Shown here: positions 1 through 7,291 of the stretch, piece after piece | Layout of the letters: the number at the start of each line of letters is the position of its first letter | How positions within the stretch are numbered: position 1 is the first letter of the stretch | Source of the DNA: Actinoplanes aureus | GTDB taxonomy: Bacteria > Actinomycetota > Actinomycetes > Mycobacteriales > Micromonosporaceae | Length of the DNA: 64,000 nt | Assembly: GCF_015704865.1 (NCBI RefSeq) | Contig: NZ_JADQTO010000025.1 | Coordinates: 59,676 to 123,675, forward strand | Direction of reading: 5' to 3' | Translations under genes and position numbers: made by a program | Notes under the pieces: generated by a model | Seen by the model: only the letters and a program-made list of their open reading frames with translations | What the model was told of the DNA's origin: nothing | Databases searched by the model: none

Positions 1-46
1 GTGCGCCAGCGCTGCTTCCCGGGCGGGTGAAGCAGCCCTGGCGCAC
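1..46. terminator. Strong hairpin at the window edge
   Basis: A 9-bp outer stem (1-9 with 38-46), one C-C mismatch and a 7-bp inner stem (11-17 with 30-36) enclose a GC-rich 12-nt loop. The structure is seen directly. It would suit a terminator of a gene lying left of the window, but no T-tract follows, so this role is inferred. Confidence 0.5.
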
Positions 47-648
47 AGCCGGCCCGCAAAACCCCGCCTTGTCGGCCACCGAGCTAGCAGCAGTGGCTGT
101 CTCGCTGATCAACACCTCGGCGGCCGTGCCCGGCCGTGCGGTCGACAGCCACCGGTCGACCGCAACCGGCCCTGCGAACCGCGAGCAGGCGCCCCCGGCC
201 GCTGGCCAGCAACCGCCGGGCGACCGGCTCTGCAAACCGCAAGCGAACGGCTCCACCACCGCCCGCCTTTCCCGCGCGAGCCGGGGTTTGCGTCCCTGCC
301 CGCGGCGGCCGCCGGGAAACGCCAAGCCGTCGTACTGCGGGCAGGACCGGGCGCGGGTGCTGGCCACGCGGCCGGGCTGCCTGCCCAGGGCTGGCGGGGC
401 CGGGCGCGGTTCGTCGTGGTTGCGTGCCAGCGCCCTGGGCGTCGGCTCCGGGTGGAAGGGCCGCCCACGGGTAGGCGATCGGCGGGGGACTACTGCCGGT
501 AGCCGCCGTTGCGTGGTGGGTTGGGGAATGTGGATCCACCACGATCCGCGAGATCAGCCGCAAACCCGGCCACTGCCGGCTACCCGACGTCACTTCAGCC
601 GTGCGCCAGCCCTGGTGCCGACCCGCGGACATACCCAGGCGGCGGGCC

Positions 649-771
649 GTAACCGGGAGGTGATGCTGTTTCCCGGCGGTCGCGCTGGGGCCGGGACGGA
701 CAGCCTGGCCCGCGCCGGGAGAGCGGGGACAGGGTCGGCTTCGGCGGGACACCGGTCACGCGTACCCCGAA
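649..771 (+). repeat. Dispersed ~125-bp repeat, copy A
   Basis: This segment is nearly identical to the reverse complement of 41227-41351, differing by a handful of substitutions and one or two single-base indels. It starts near CGTAACCG, runs through GTGATGCTGTTTCCCGG, and ends near GCGTACCCCGAA. It lies in non-coding DNA, has no terminal repeats or ORF of its own that I recognise, and is probably a non-autonomous intergenic repeat. Confidence 0.8.
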
Positions 772-808
772 GAAGCTAGACCTGGAGAGCCTTCCGGCCC
801 AACGTGGG

Positions 809-835
809 TGCTGTCTGGCAGCCGTTGAGACAGCA
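809..835 (-). terminator. Hairpin downstream of the DUF2252 operon
   Basis: A perfect 8-bp stem, TGCTGTCT (809-816) with AGACAGCA (828-835), encloses an 11-nt loop about 60 nt beyond the DUF2252 stop codon. It is a candidate transcript end for the minus-strand operon, without a clear U-tract. Confidence 0.4.
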
Positions 836-894
836 GTGAGCGTGGGCCGAGCAGATCACCGCTTGGGGAGCCTGACTACGGAAGCCCTCTAGAT

Positions 895-2298
895 CTAGAT
901 GCCGGTCTGTGCGCTGATCCGTCCCTCGTCGACGGCGGCGGTGAAGGTGGCGTGGTCGCGTTCGGACTGGTCGGCGTAGAACTCGGCGAACTGGGCGAGG
1001 GCGCGTTCGAAGCGGTCATTGTCGCCGAGGTAGGCGGCGATCGCGATGCGATCGCCGCCGCGAGCGTGCGCGCGGGCCAGGGTCCAGCCGCAGAGCTCGG
1101 CGTACGCCTGCATGCCGGGCGGGTCCATCACCTCGACCACCGCCCCGCCCTTCCAGTCGCGCAGCTGGCGCACGTAGAAGTCGCGGGTCTTGCCGTCGAA
1201 GCCGGACACCCGGTGCCATCCGAGGAAGATGTCGCTGGCGGCCTGCATGATCCGCTGGCCGGTGACCACCCGTCGTCCCTCGTGCTCGTAGCCGGCGGGC
1301 GGGGTGTGTGCGGCCAGCACCGAGCGGCCGGCCTCCTTCACCTGGAGCAGCAGCGGATCACCGTCGTCGCGGCCGGTCAGCAGGACGATCCAGCAGCGGG
1401 TGCCGACGCTGCCGACTCCGACCACTTTGCGGGCCAGGTCGACGAACTCGAACGCGTCGAAGAGCCGCTGACGATCCGCCGGGAGGCTGTCCCGGTAGCC
1501 GGCGAGCAGGTCGCGGATCTGGCTCTCCAGCTGCTTGCGGGCCACGGTCGGGACCAGGTCCTGCACCGGCACCAGCAGGGGCGGGTCGGCCACGATGCGG
1601 CGCTCTCCGTCGACCAGCGCGGTGAGTTTGCGGTACGCCTGGAGGCTGGTCCGGGTACGCGCCTTCGCCCCCGCCTTCTCCAGCCGTCTCCGGCGCACCT
1701 TGCCGAGCTGGTCACCGAGCCGCTTCTGGAGATCGTCGATGTCCGCGCGGGCGTACCAGACGTCCAGCTCGCGCATGCCGGCGAACTCGATCATCGCCTG
1801 CCGGTAGGCGCGGGCGGCCGCGGTCGTGACCAGCGCCCGTTCCTTGCGCCGGAAGCCGTTCGCCCGGCCGGCCAGGGCGAAGCTGGCGACCAGGCGTTTG
1901 ACGTCCCACTCGAACGGGCCGGGATGGGTCTCGTCGAAGTCGTTGAGGTCGAATACCAGGCGCCGCTCCGGTGAGGCGTAGGCGCCGAAGTTGAACAGGT
2001 GTGCGTCGCCGCAGAGCTGGCTGGTGAGCCCGGACGACGGGGTGCCGGCCAGGTCTGCGGCCATCACCGCAGCGGAGGCACGCAGGAAGGTGAGCGGGGA
2101 GGCGAGCATCCGGCCGTGCCGGATCGGCACCAGCTCGGGCAGCCGGTCGGTCTCCTCGGCGACGAGCACCTCGACCGGATCGGGCCGGTCGGCAGCCGGC
2201 TGGAAGTCGGCGTGGCGGTCGAGCGGGACGCGCTTGCGGGCGGCGCGCCCCGCCTCGGCCCGTGCGGCGGGGTCGCGCCCGTAGGCTGGCCCGGTCAT
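895..2298 (-). CDS. DUF2252 family protein
   Basis: This 467-residue protein matches the DUF2252 family, which has a protein-kinase-like/aminoglycoside-phosphotransferase-like fold and unknown substrate. Family-typical blocks are visible: GDAHLFNFG at about residues 97-105, FDLNDFDE at 116-123 and WDVKRLVAS just after. The ATG start is chosen because it overlaps the upstream DUF1269 stop as ATGA (2295-2298), implying translational coupling; a longer frame upstream is only the shadow of that gene. The stop codon sits in a 12-bp palindrome TCTAGATCTAGA (888-899), unusual because CTAG is rare in such genomes. It is the last gene of an AI-2E permease/DUF1269/DUF2252 operon that also has an internal promoter at 2821-2866. 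Confidence 0.88.
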   Translation of the reverse strand: MTGPAYGRDPAARAEAGRAARKRVPLDRHADFQPAADRPDPVEVLVAEETDRLPELVPIRHGRMLASPLTFLRASAAVMAADLAGTPSSGLTSQLCGDAHLFNFGAYASPERRLVFDLNDFDETHPGPFEWDVKRLVASFALAGRANGFRRKERALVTTAAARAYRQAMIEFAGMRELDVWYARADIDDLQKRLGDQLGKVRRRRLEKAGAKARTRTSLQAYRKLTALVDGERRIVADPPLLVPVQDLVPTVARKQLESQIRDLLAGYRDSLPADRQRLFDAFEFVDLARKVVGVGSVGTRCWIVLLTGRDDGDPLLLQVKEAGRSVLAAHTPPAGYEHEGRRVVTGQRIMQAASDIFLGWHRVSGFDGKTRDFYVRQLRDWKGGAVVEVMDPPGMQAYAELCGWTLARAHARGGDRIAIAAYLGDNDRFERALAQFAEFYADQSERDHATFTAAVDEGRISAQTGI

Positions 2299-2789
2299 CG
2301 AGTGTGGTCGCCGAAGGTCTCGAGCAGGATGTCCCGCTCGCCCTCGGTGAGGTTGGTGGCGATCAGCTTGCTGTGCAGGCCGTGGAAGCGCTCGCCGAGC
2401 CGGTCCAGGTTGCCCTGCTCGGTGACCAGGAACAGGGCGGAGGTGCCCTCGGTGACCTCGAGCCGGATCTTCTCCAGCTGTTCCCGGTCGATGCCGGTGC
2501 CCTGGGTGGCCTTCGCGAGGGCGCCGATGCCGGCGCCGACCACGCCGCCGACCACCGGGACCAGGAACAGGCCGCCGATCACGATGCCCCAGAACGCGCC
2601 CCAGCCGGTGCCCCGCCAGGCCCGTTCGTGCTCGTGGTGGGTCTGCGGCTTGTCGGTGCCCTCCGGCCAGGTGACGACCGCGTGGTCGATGATGTGGACG
2701 AGGCCGTCGGCGGCGGCGTCCTTGAGGATCTTGGACATCTGCTCCGCGCGATTCGGGTCGTCGAACTTCCATACCGTGAAAGTGGTCAT
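2295..2789 (-). CDS. DUF1269 family membrane-associated protein
   Basis: The 164-residue protein begins with a small alpha/beta domain (MTTFTVWKFDD), followed at about residues 60-95 by a Gly-rich hydrophobic hairpin (GAFWGIVIGGLFLVP then GAGIGAL) and a C-terminal segment with the family signature GTSALFLV. This is the DUF1269 layout; function is unknown and many actinobacterial members are stress-induced. ATG 2789 is preferred over an upstream ATG because GAGGAG lies at the right distance and the start overlaps the AI-2E stop (ATGA). A palindromic site with a matched -10 inside the upstream gene could drive it separately. Two other DUF1269 genes are in the window (4995, 52039). Confidence 0.88.
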   Translation of the reverse strand: MTTFTVWKFDDPNRAEQMSKILKDAAADGLVHIIDHAVVTWPEGTDKPQTHHEHERAWRGTGWGAFWGIVIGGLFLVPVVGGVVGAGIGALAKATQGTGIDREQLEKIRLEVTEGTSALFLVTEQGNLDRLGERFHGLHSKLIATNLTEGERDILLETFGDHTR

Positions 2790-3955
2790 GGGTTGCTCCT
2801 CGCGGTTCGTGTGCGCCGCCATCCTGCGCCGTTGCGCGACGGCGTCTCTTCATCCGGGGTGGGGGATTCGGCCGGCGCGCCGGCCGAGATCAGGCCGTTG
2901 ATCCAATGGGTGGAGGGGTCGATGTCGACCAGCAGGCCCTTGGTGAGCAGGGTGAGCGGGATCGCCAGCAGCGCGCCGAGCGGGCCCAGCACCCAGGCCC
3001 AGAACACCAGGGACAGGAACGAGACGCTGGCCGAGACGCCGACGGCGTCGCCGACGATCTTCGGTTGGATGACCGACTGGATCACGAAGTTGACCGCGCA
3101 GTAGAGCACGATGACGGTCACCATCTTCTCGGGGCCGCCGTCGAGCAGCGCGAGTAGCGCCGGCGGCACCAGACCGATCACGAAACCGATGTTGGGGATG
3201 TAGTTGGTGATGAACGCGAGCAGACCCCAGAGCACCGGCAACGGTACGTCCAGCGCCCACAGCATCAACGTGTCGACGACCGCCACGATGAGCCCGAAGA
3301 CCGTCGACACCCACAGGTAGCGGCGGGTGCCCTGGGCGAAGGAGCGGAACGCGCTGACGACCTGCGGGCGATCGACCATCACCGAGTTCAGCTTGGCCGG
3401 GAACTGCATCGCGTCGACGCACATGAACAGCACGACGGCCAGCAGGAACAGTGAGTTGGACAGGAGGCCCGTCAGCCCTCCGAAGATCGTCTCCACGATG
3501 CGGAGAACGGTGCTCGGGTTGGCGCCGGTGACGGCGGACCGGATCTGCTCCGTGCTGACGCCGAGGCCGGCGAGCCCGTTGACCAGATCGTCGCGCAGAG
3601 CGGCGAACTGGCTCTGATACTGCGGCAGTATGTCGATCAGCTGGGCGATCGAGACGACGAGCGCCGCGCCGAGCGCGACCAGGATCAGGTTCGCCGCTAC
3701 CAGGATCGCGAGCATCGCGGCCCAGGCCGGTGCGCCTCGGCGGCGCAGCCAAGTGGCGATCGGGCTGACCGTGACGGTCAGCATCAGCGCGAGAAAGACC
3801 GGGCCGATGAGATGTGCGATCCCCCGCATCCCGCCCACGACGACCACACCGCAGGCCGTGCCGAGCAGGACGAGCACCCCGCGCGGAAGGCCCGGCGGGG
3901 GTGCGGAACCCGGCCGCACCGTGTTGCGGTGCGGCCGGGACACCAAGCGGGTCAT
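2786..3955 (-). CDS. AI-2E family transporter (permease)
   Basis: A 389-residue polytopic membrane protein of the AI-2E transporter (PerM/TqsA) superfamily. It has about seven to eight hydrophobic segments, with an extended periplasmic-type region (LPQYQSQFAALRDDLVNGL, about residues 110-160) between early helices, and the family-typical C-terminal run LLAIPLTLLTKGLLVDIDP. Members act as exporters of small molecules or as Na+/H+ antiporters; the substrate here is unknown. It is the first gene of a three-gene operon with 4-base overlaps. The ATG at 3955 has a poor ribosome site, so a slightly later start is possible. Confidence 0.88.
   Translation of the reverse strand: MTRLVSRPHRNTVRPGSAPPPGLPRGVLVLLGTACGVVVVGGMRGIAHLIGPVFLALMLTVTVSPIATWLRRRGAPAWAAMLAILVAANLILVALGAALVVSIAQLIDILPQYQSQFAALRDDLVNGLAGLGVSTEQIRSAVTGANPSTVLRIVETIFGGLTGLLSNSLFLLAVVLFMCVDAMQFPAKLNSVMVDRPQVVSAFRSFAQGTRRYLWVSTVFGLIVAVVDTLMLWALDVPLPVLWGLLAFITNYIPNIGFVIGLVPPALLALLDGGPEKMVTVIVLYCAVNFVIQSVIQPKIVGDAVGVSASVSFLSLVFWAWVLGPLGALLAIPLTLLTKGLLVDIDPSTHWINGLISAGAPAESPTPDEETPSRNGAGWRRTRTARSNP
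2850..2866 (-). promoter_or_regulatory. Palindromic site 1 (TCATCC-N5-GGGGGA) with -10
   Basis: The left half is perfect and the right half degenerate (GGGGGA). The CAGGAT hexamer (2821-2826, minus strand) starts 23 nt beyond the site and predicts a transcript beginning about 25 nt before the DUF1269 start at 2789. The site lies inside the 3' end of the AI-2E permease gene, so it would be an internal promoter. Confidence 0.5.
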
Positions 3956-4012
3956 GAGGGCAGCCCGCGCCGGCTGGGACCGCCTCCTCGAGCGGTCCCG
4001 GCCGGGCGGGGG

Positions 4013-4456
4013 TCAGTACCGAACCTCACGGCCGTGGGCGGTGAGGGCGTAGATGACCAGGACGTCGATAGCGATCACGATCGTCGCCCAGACCGGGTAC
4101 GCCGGCAGGAAGGCGATGTTCGCCAGGGCGCTGAGCACGGCGATGACGATGCCGACGATCCGGGCCCACATCTTCCCGTAGAGGATGCCGAGACCGGCGG
4201 CGACGCCGATCAGGCCGATGATCAGATGGGTCCAGCCCCAGGCGCTGTAGTCCATCGGGATGACGAGGCCGTTGTTGGTGGTGATGTAGAAGTCGTCGCG
4301 GAACAGCGCGACGAGCCCTTCGATGGCCTGGAACGAGCCGAGCATCAACAGCATGACGCCGGCGAAGACAACCATGCCCACCCAGCCGGTCGGTTCGCGA
4401 CGGGCCGCCGGATACGCCGGCTCGTCGTGCGCCCGCCGGGATTCTGTGTCGGTCAT
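4013..4456 (-). CDS. DUF7144 family membrane protein
   Basis: The 147-residue protein has four predicted membrane segments and the family-typical blocks WVGMVVFAGVMLLMLG near the start and WARIVGIVIAVLSALAN and ALTAHGRE near the end. I match it to the DUF7144 family of actinobacterial membrane proteins of unknown function. ATG 4456 has AGGAG upstream. A paralogue with the same layout is at 25511-25924; both are preceded by a small conserved or lipoprotein gene and both sit behind palindromic promoter sites. It probably shares a transcript with 4467-4742 but also has its own predicted promoter (site 4525-4541). Confidence 0.82.
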   Translation of the reverse strand: MTDTESRRAHDEPAYPAARREPTGWVGMVVFAGVMLLMLGSFQAIEGLVALFRDDFYITTNNGLVIPMDYSAWGWTHLIIGLIGVAAGLGILYGKMWARIVGIVIAVLSALANIAFLPAYPVWATIVIAIDVLVIYALTAHGREVRY

Positions 4457-4466
4457 GCTCCATCTC

Positions 4467-4742
4467 CTAGTCAGAAGGTGTGCGACTGAGTTCCGATCGT
4501 GTGCCGGTATCGATGACCGGCACGCCATCCGTGGCGGATGAACCGCCTCCGACCCGGCTCAGGCAGACCACCTGCAGACCGGAGTCGTCCAGGCGGGTGA
4601 GCAGTCGCACCAGGTCGGCTTCGGACAACCTGCCGCGGATGGTGCTCTGGTGGGGCAGGGCCCGGCAGCGCAGGTCACGGAGCGCCATGCGCAGCAATGG
4701 GCCGAGGAAGCCGCGCACCCGGATCTCGTAGCGCTCATACAT
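4467..4742 (-). CDS. Small conserved actinobacterial protein
   Basis: A 91-residue protein of unknown function. Residues 4-65 (YEIRVRGFLGPLLRMAL, TIRGRLSEADLVRLLTRL, GLQVVCLSRV) share a pattern with the 82-residue protein at 30446-30694 (YQVRVSG, TVLHGSLPDQSAVVGLISRI, GLRLIEVRRL). The shape is a short beta-alpha-beta module resembling a ligand-binding or ACT/ferredoxin-like fold, but that is inference. GAAGGAGT precedes the ATG at good spacing. The C-terminal 25 residues are absent from the paralogue and overlap the promoter of the next gene. Confidence 0.72.
   Translation of the reverse strand: MYERYEIRVRGFLGPLLRMALRDLRCRALPHQSTIRGRLSEADLVRLLTRLDDSGLQVVCLSRVGGGSSATDGVPVIDTGTRSELSRTPSD
4525..4541 (-). 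promoter_or_regulatory. Palindromic site 2 (CCATCC-N5-GGATGA) with -10
   Basis: One mismatch to the consensus. The CACGAT hexamer (4496-4501, minus strand) begins 23 nt beyond the site, predicting a start about 35 nt before the DUF7144 gene. The site lies within the coding region of 4467-4742. Confidence 0.5.
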
Positions 4743-4808
4743 GACACGACTCCTTCAACGGGGACGACGAATGTCTCTGACGGTCGCCGATCGATCACGT
4801 AACGCGAC

Positions 4809-4825
4809 TCCCCCGTGCGGGATGA
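4809..4825 (-). promoter_or_regulatory. Palindromic site 3 (TCCCCC-N5-GGATGA) with -10
   Basis: The right half is perfect and the left half weak. GACCGT (4780-4785, minus strand) follows 23 nt beyond the site and would give a leader of roughly 30 nt for the gene starting at 4742. Confidence 0.5.
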
Positions 4826-4880
4826 ACGGCCCGGAACCGCGGTGCGGAACCCGGCGGCGGTACCGCGCGCGGGCCGGAGT

Positions 4881-4897
4881 TCATCCGTCCGGAATGA
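4881..4897. promoter_or_regulatory. Palindromic site 4 (TCATCC-N5-GAATGA), no matched -10
   Basis: A good palindrome in the 252-bp divergent region between 4742 and 4995, 72 bp centre to centre from site 3. Unlike the other sites, I find no xAnnnT hexamer 22-23 nt away on either side, so it may be an auxiliary site for either gene. Confidence 0.4.
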
Positions 4898-4994
4898 GGA
4901 GCGGCCGCGGCCCTTCATGGCTCACTGATCGGGACGCCGCTGCGCCGCGCCGCGGCGGCACGACAGAGACGCGCGGCTATGGAAGGAGAAGTTC

Positions 4995-5489
4995 ATGGCA
5001 ACTCTGGTCGCCATCGGCTACCCCGACGAGACCACGGCGACAGCGGCGTCGCTGGAAGCTGACCGGCTGGCGAAGGATCTCATCATTCAGCCGGATGCCA
5101 TCGCGGTGATCATCCGGGACCGTGAGGGCAAGTACCACGTCACGACGAACCACCACGCGGTTGCCGGCGGTACTACCTGGGGCATGTTCTGGGGCCTGCT
5201 CTTCGGGATGCTCTTCTTCGTCCCGGTGCTGGGCATGGCGATCGGTGCCGGCCTCGGTGCGCTGACCGGCAAGCTGACCAAGAGCGCCATCAACAAGGAG
5301 TTCCAGGAGCGGATCCGCGAGGAGCTTCAGCCCGGCACCTCGGCGCTCTTCCTCGTCGTCGAGGCGGTCACCCCGGACAAGGCCGTCGAGGCCCTGAGCA
5401 AGTACGGCGGCACGGTCCTCAAGTCCTCGCTGCCGAAGGAGACCGAGCAGGAACTGCAGGAGGCGCTGCACGGCGGCGGCCAGCAGTAA
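4995..5489 (+). CDS. DUF1269 family membrane-associated protein
   Basis: A 164-residue DUF1269 member: N-terminal domain MATLVAIGYPDETTA, central hydrophobic Gly-rich hairpin (TWGMFWGLLFGMLFFVP, then GAGLGALTG, about residues 58-95) and the signature GTSALFLVVEAV near residue 117. The central segment is probably membrane-embedded or membrane-associated. GAAGGAGAA precedes the ATG. It ends just before a strong hairpin (5506-5534) and the SulP gene, with which it may be co-transcribed. Function is unknown for the family. Confidence 0.88.
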   Translation: MATLVAIGYPDETTATAASLEADRLAKDLIIQPDAIAVIIRDREGKYHVTTNHHAVAGGTTWGMFWGLLFGMLFFVPVLGMAIGAGLGALTGKLTKSAINKEFQERIREELQPGTSALFLVVEAVTPDKAVEALSKYGGTVLKSSLPKETEQELQEALHGGGQQ

Positions 5490-5505
5490 GGTTCGTGTCT
5501 CGTCC

Positions 5506-5534
5506 GGACGCCGCCCGTGAACCGGGCGGCGTCC
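5506..5534 (+). terminator. 11-bp hairpin between DUF1269 and SulP genes
   Basis: GGACGCCGCCC (5506-5516) pairs perfectly with GGGCGGCGTCC (5524-5534) around a 7-nt loop. It is 16 nt past the DUF1269 stop and overlaps a possible GTG start of the SulP gene at 5517, which argues for the ATG at 5553. No T-run follows, so it may be an attenuator or mRNA stabiliser. Confidence 0.6.
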
Positions 5535-5552
5535 TTCGTGGAGGGTGGGGAG

Positions 5553-7238
5553 ATGGCGCGCACCGACTGGATACCGGGCCTGCAGGCCGCCGCTACCTAC
5601 AAGCCGGCCTGGCTGCCCCGGGACCTGGTCGCCGGGATCGTCCTGACCACGTTGCTGGTGCCGCAGGGCATGGCGTACGCCGAGCTGGCCGGCCTGCCCG
5701 CGATCACCGGGCTGTACACGTCGATCATGTGCCTGCTGGCGTACGCGGTCTTCGGTCCGTCCCGGATCCTGGTGCTCGGCCCGGACTCCTCGCTCGGTCC
5801 GATGATCGCCGCGGTGATCATTCCGATCGCCGCCTCCGACGGTGACCCGGCGAAGGCGGTGGCGCTCGCCTCGATGCTCGCCCTGCTGGTCGGCGTGCTG
5901 ATGACCGCGGCCGCGATCTTCAAGCTGGGTTTCGTCGCCGACCTGCTGTCCCACCCCACGCAGCTCGGTTACGTGAACGGCCTGGCGCTGACCATCCTGA
6001 TCGGACAGCTGCCGAAGCTGTTCGGTTTCTCGGTGGACGCCGACGGCCTGATCGACGAAACCGCCGGGTTCGTCGAGGGGGTGGCGTCCGGTGCGACGGT
6101 GCCGGCGGCTCTTGCCGTGGGGGCCTGCGGGCTGCTGGTGATCCTGGTGCTGGGACGCTGGCTGCCGAAGATTCCGGGCATTCTGCTCGCGGTGCTCGGC
6201 GGGATCGTCGCGGTCGCCGTGTTCAGCCTCCCGGACCGGGGCGTCGACGTGGTCGGCCCGCTGCCGCAGGGCTTCCCGCCGTTCACCGTCCCGAGCATCA
6301 GCTGGTCGGACCTGGGCCTGCTCGCCGCCGGCGCGCTCGGCATCACCCTGGTCTCGGTGACCGACACCATCTCCACCGCGTCGGCCTTCGCCGAGCGGAC
6401 CGGGCAGGAGGTGCGCGGCAACCAGGAGATGGTCGGCATCGGTACGGCCAACCTGGCGGCCGGCTTCTTCCAGGGTTTTCCGGTGAGCACGAGCGGCTCG
6501 CGTACCGCCGTGGCCCTGCAGTCCGGTGCCCGTACGCAGCTGACCGGTGTGGTCGGCGCCGCCGCGATCACGCTGATGCTGGTGGTGGCTCCCGACCTGT
6601 TGCAGAACCTGCCGCAGCCGATGCTCGCCGCGGTGGTGATCGCGGCCTCGCTGTCGCTGGCCGACATCGGCGGCATGCGCCGGCTGTGGCGGCAGCGGCG
6701 GGTGGAGTTCTCCCTCGCCGTCGCGGCCTTCCTCGGGGTGGCGCTGCTCGGGGTGCTGCCGGGCATCCTGGTCGCGGTGTGCCTGTCGGTGCTCAACGTG
6801 TTCCGCCGGGTGTGGTGGCCGTACCAGGCGGTGCTGGGCCGGGCCGACGGCGTGGCCGGGTACCACGACCTGCGTTCCTATCCGGACGCGGAGCTGATCC
6901 CGGGACTCGTGCTGTTCCGCTTCGACGCGCCGCTGATCTTCGCGAACGCGCGCACGTTCCGGGAGGAGATCCGGCACCTCTCGCATGCCGAGCCGGCACC
7001 ACGGTGGATCGTGATCGCCGCGGAGCCGATCACCGATATCGACACCACCGCCGCCGACATGCTCGAGGACCTGGACGAGGAACTCAACGCCCATGGGATC
7101 TCGCTGGTCTTCGCGGAGATGAAGGATCCGGTCCGGCAGAAGATCGACCGGTACAAGCTGACCCGGACGATCGACCCGGCGCACTTCTACCCGACGATCG
7201 AGGACGCGGTGGCCGCGTACCGAATTGCCGCATCCTGA
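5553..7238 (+). CDS. SulP family anion transporter with STAS domain
   Basis: A 561-residue SulP/SLC26 permease. The N-terminal sulfate-transporter signature (GIVLTTLLVPQGMAYAELAG, about residues 30-50) and GPDSSLGPM, with 10-14 hydrophobic segments, are followed by a STAS domain from about residue 440 (LFRFDAPLIFANARTFREEI to the end). SulP proteins move sulfate, bicarbonate or other anions; substrate cannot be read from sequence. ATG 5553 is chosen because GGGGAG lies just upstream and the GTG 36 nt earlier falls in a hairpin loop. It ends 53 nt before the GH63 gene, whose promoter site begins 3 nt after this stop. Confidence 0.92.
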   Translation: MARTDWIPGLQAAATYKPAWLPRDLVAGIVLTTLLVPQGMAYAELAGLPAITGLYTSIMCLLAYAVFGPSRILVLGPDSSLGPMIAAVIIPIAASDGDPAKAVALASMLALLVGVLMTAAAIFKLGFVADLLSHPTQLGYVNGLALTILIGQLPKLFGFSVDADGLIDETAGFVEGVASGATVPAALAVGACGLLVILVLGRWLPKIPGILLAVLGGIVAVAVFSLPDRGVDVVGPLPQGFPPFTVPSISWSDLGLLAAGALGITLVSVTDTISTASAFAERTGQEVRGNQEMVGIGTANLAAGFFQGFPVSTSGSRTAVALQSGARTQLTGVVGAAAITLMLVVAPDLLQNLPQPMLAAVVIAASLSLADIGGMRRLWRQRRVEFSLAVAAFLGVALLGVLPGILVAVCLSVLNVFRRVWWPYQAVLGRADGVAGYHDLRSYPDAELIPGLVLFRFDAPLIFANARTFREEIRHLSHAEPAPRWIVIAAEPITDIDTTAADMLEDLDEELNAHGISLVFAEMKDPVRQKIDRYKLTRTIDPAHFYPTIEDAVAAYRIAAS

Positions 7239-7240
7239 TT

Positions 7241-7257
7241 TCATCCGCGCCGGGGGA
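7241..7257 (+). promoter_or_regulatory. Palindromic site 5 (TCATCC-N5-GGGGGA), leaderless promoter
   Basis: GACTCT (7280-7285) begins 22 nt beyond the site and ends 6 nt before the ATG at 7292. This predicts a leaderless mRNA with the palindrome centred at -43. Confidence 0.65.
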
Positions 7258-7291
7258 ACACGGCGCGTGACCACGGGATGACTCTGACGGC

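Larger units (their letters stand above)
47..894. other. Gene-poor stretch without a convincing CDS
   Basis: About 850 bp with long open frames on both strands, but their translations are low-complexity Arg/Pro/Ala/Gly peptides with no recognisable domain and no good ribosome site, as expected of GC-rich non-coding DNA. It contains one copy of a dispersed repeat (649-771) and a hairpin (809-835). A decayed gene cannot be excluded. Confidence 0.5.

Noticed and set aside
27..779. Long open frames on both strands at the left end (250 and 222 codons)
   Set aside because: The translations are Arg/Pro/Ala/Gly low-complexity without domains or ribosome sites, and the two strands are open together as expected in GC-rich non-coding DNA.
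4881..4897. Full promoter for the DUF1269 gene at 4995 from site 4
   Set aside because: No xAnnnT hexamer 22-23 nt downstream; kept only as a site without a promoter call.
4977..7274. A 765-codon minus-strand frame under the SulP gene
   Set aside because: It is rich in Asp, Arg, Gln and His, the usual antisense shadow of a GC-rich membrane-protein gene.
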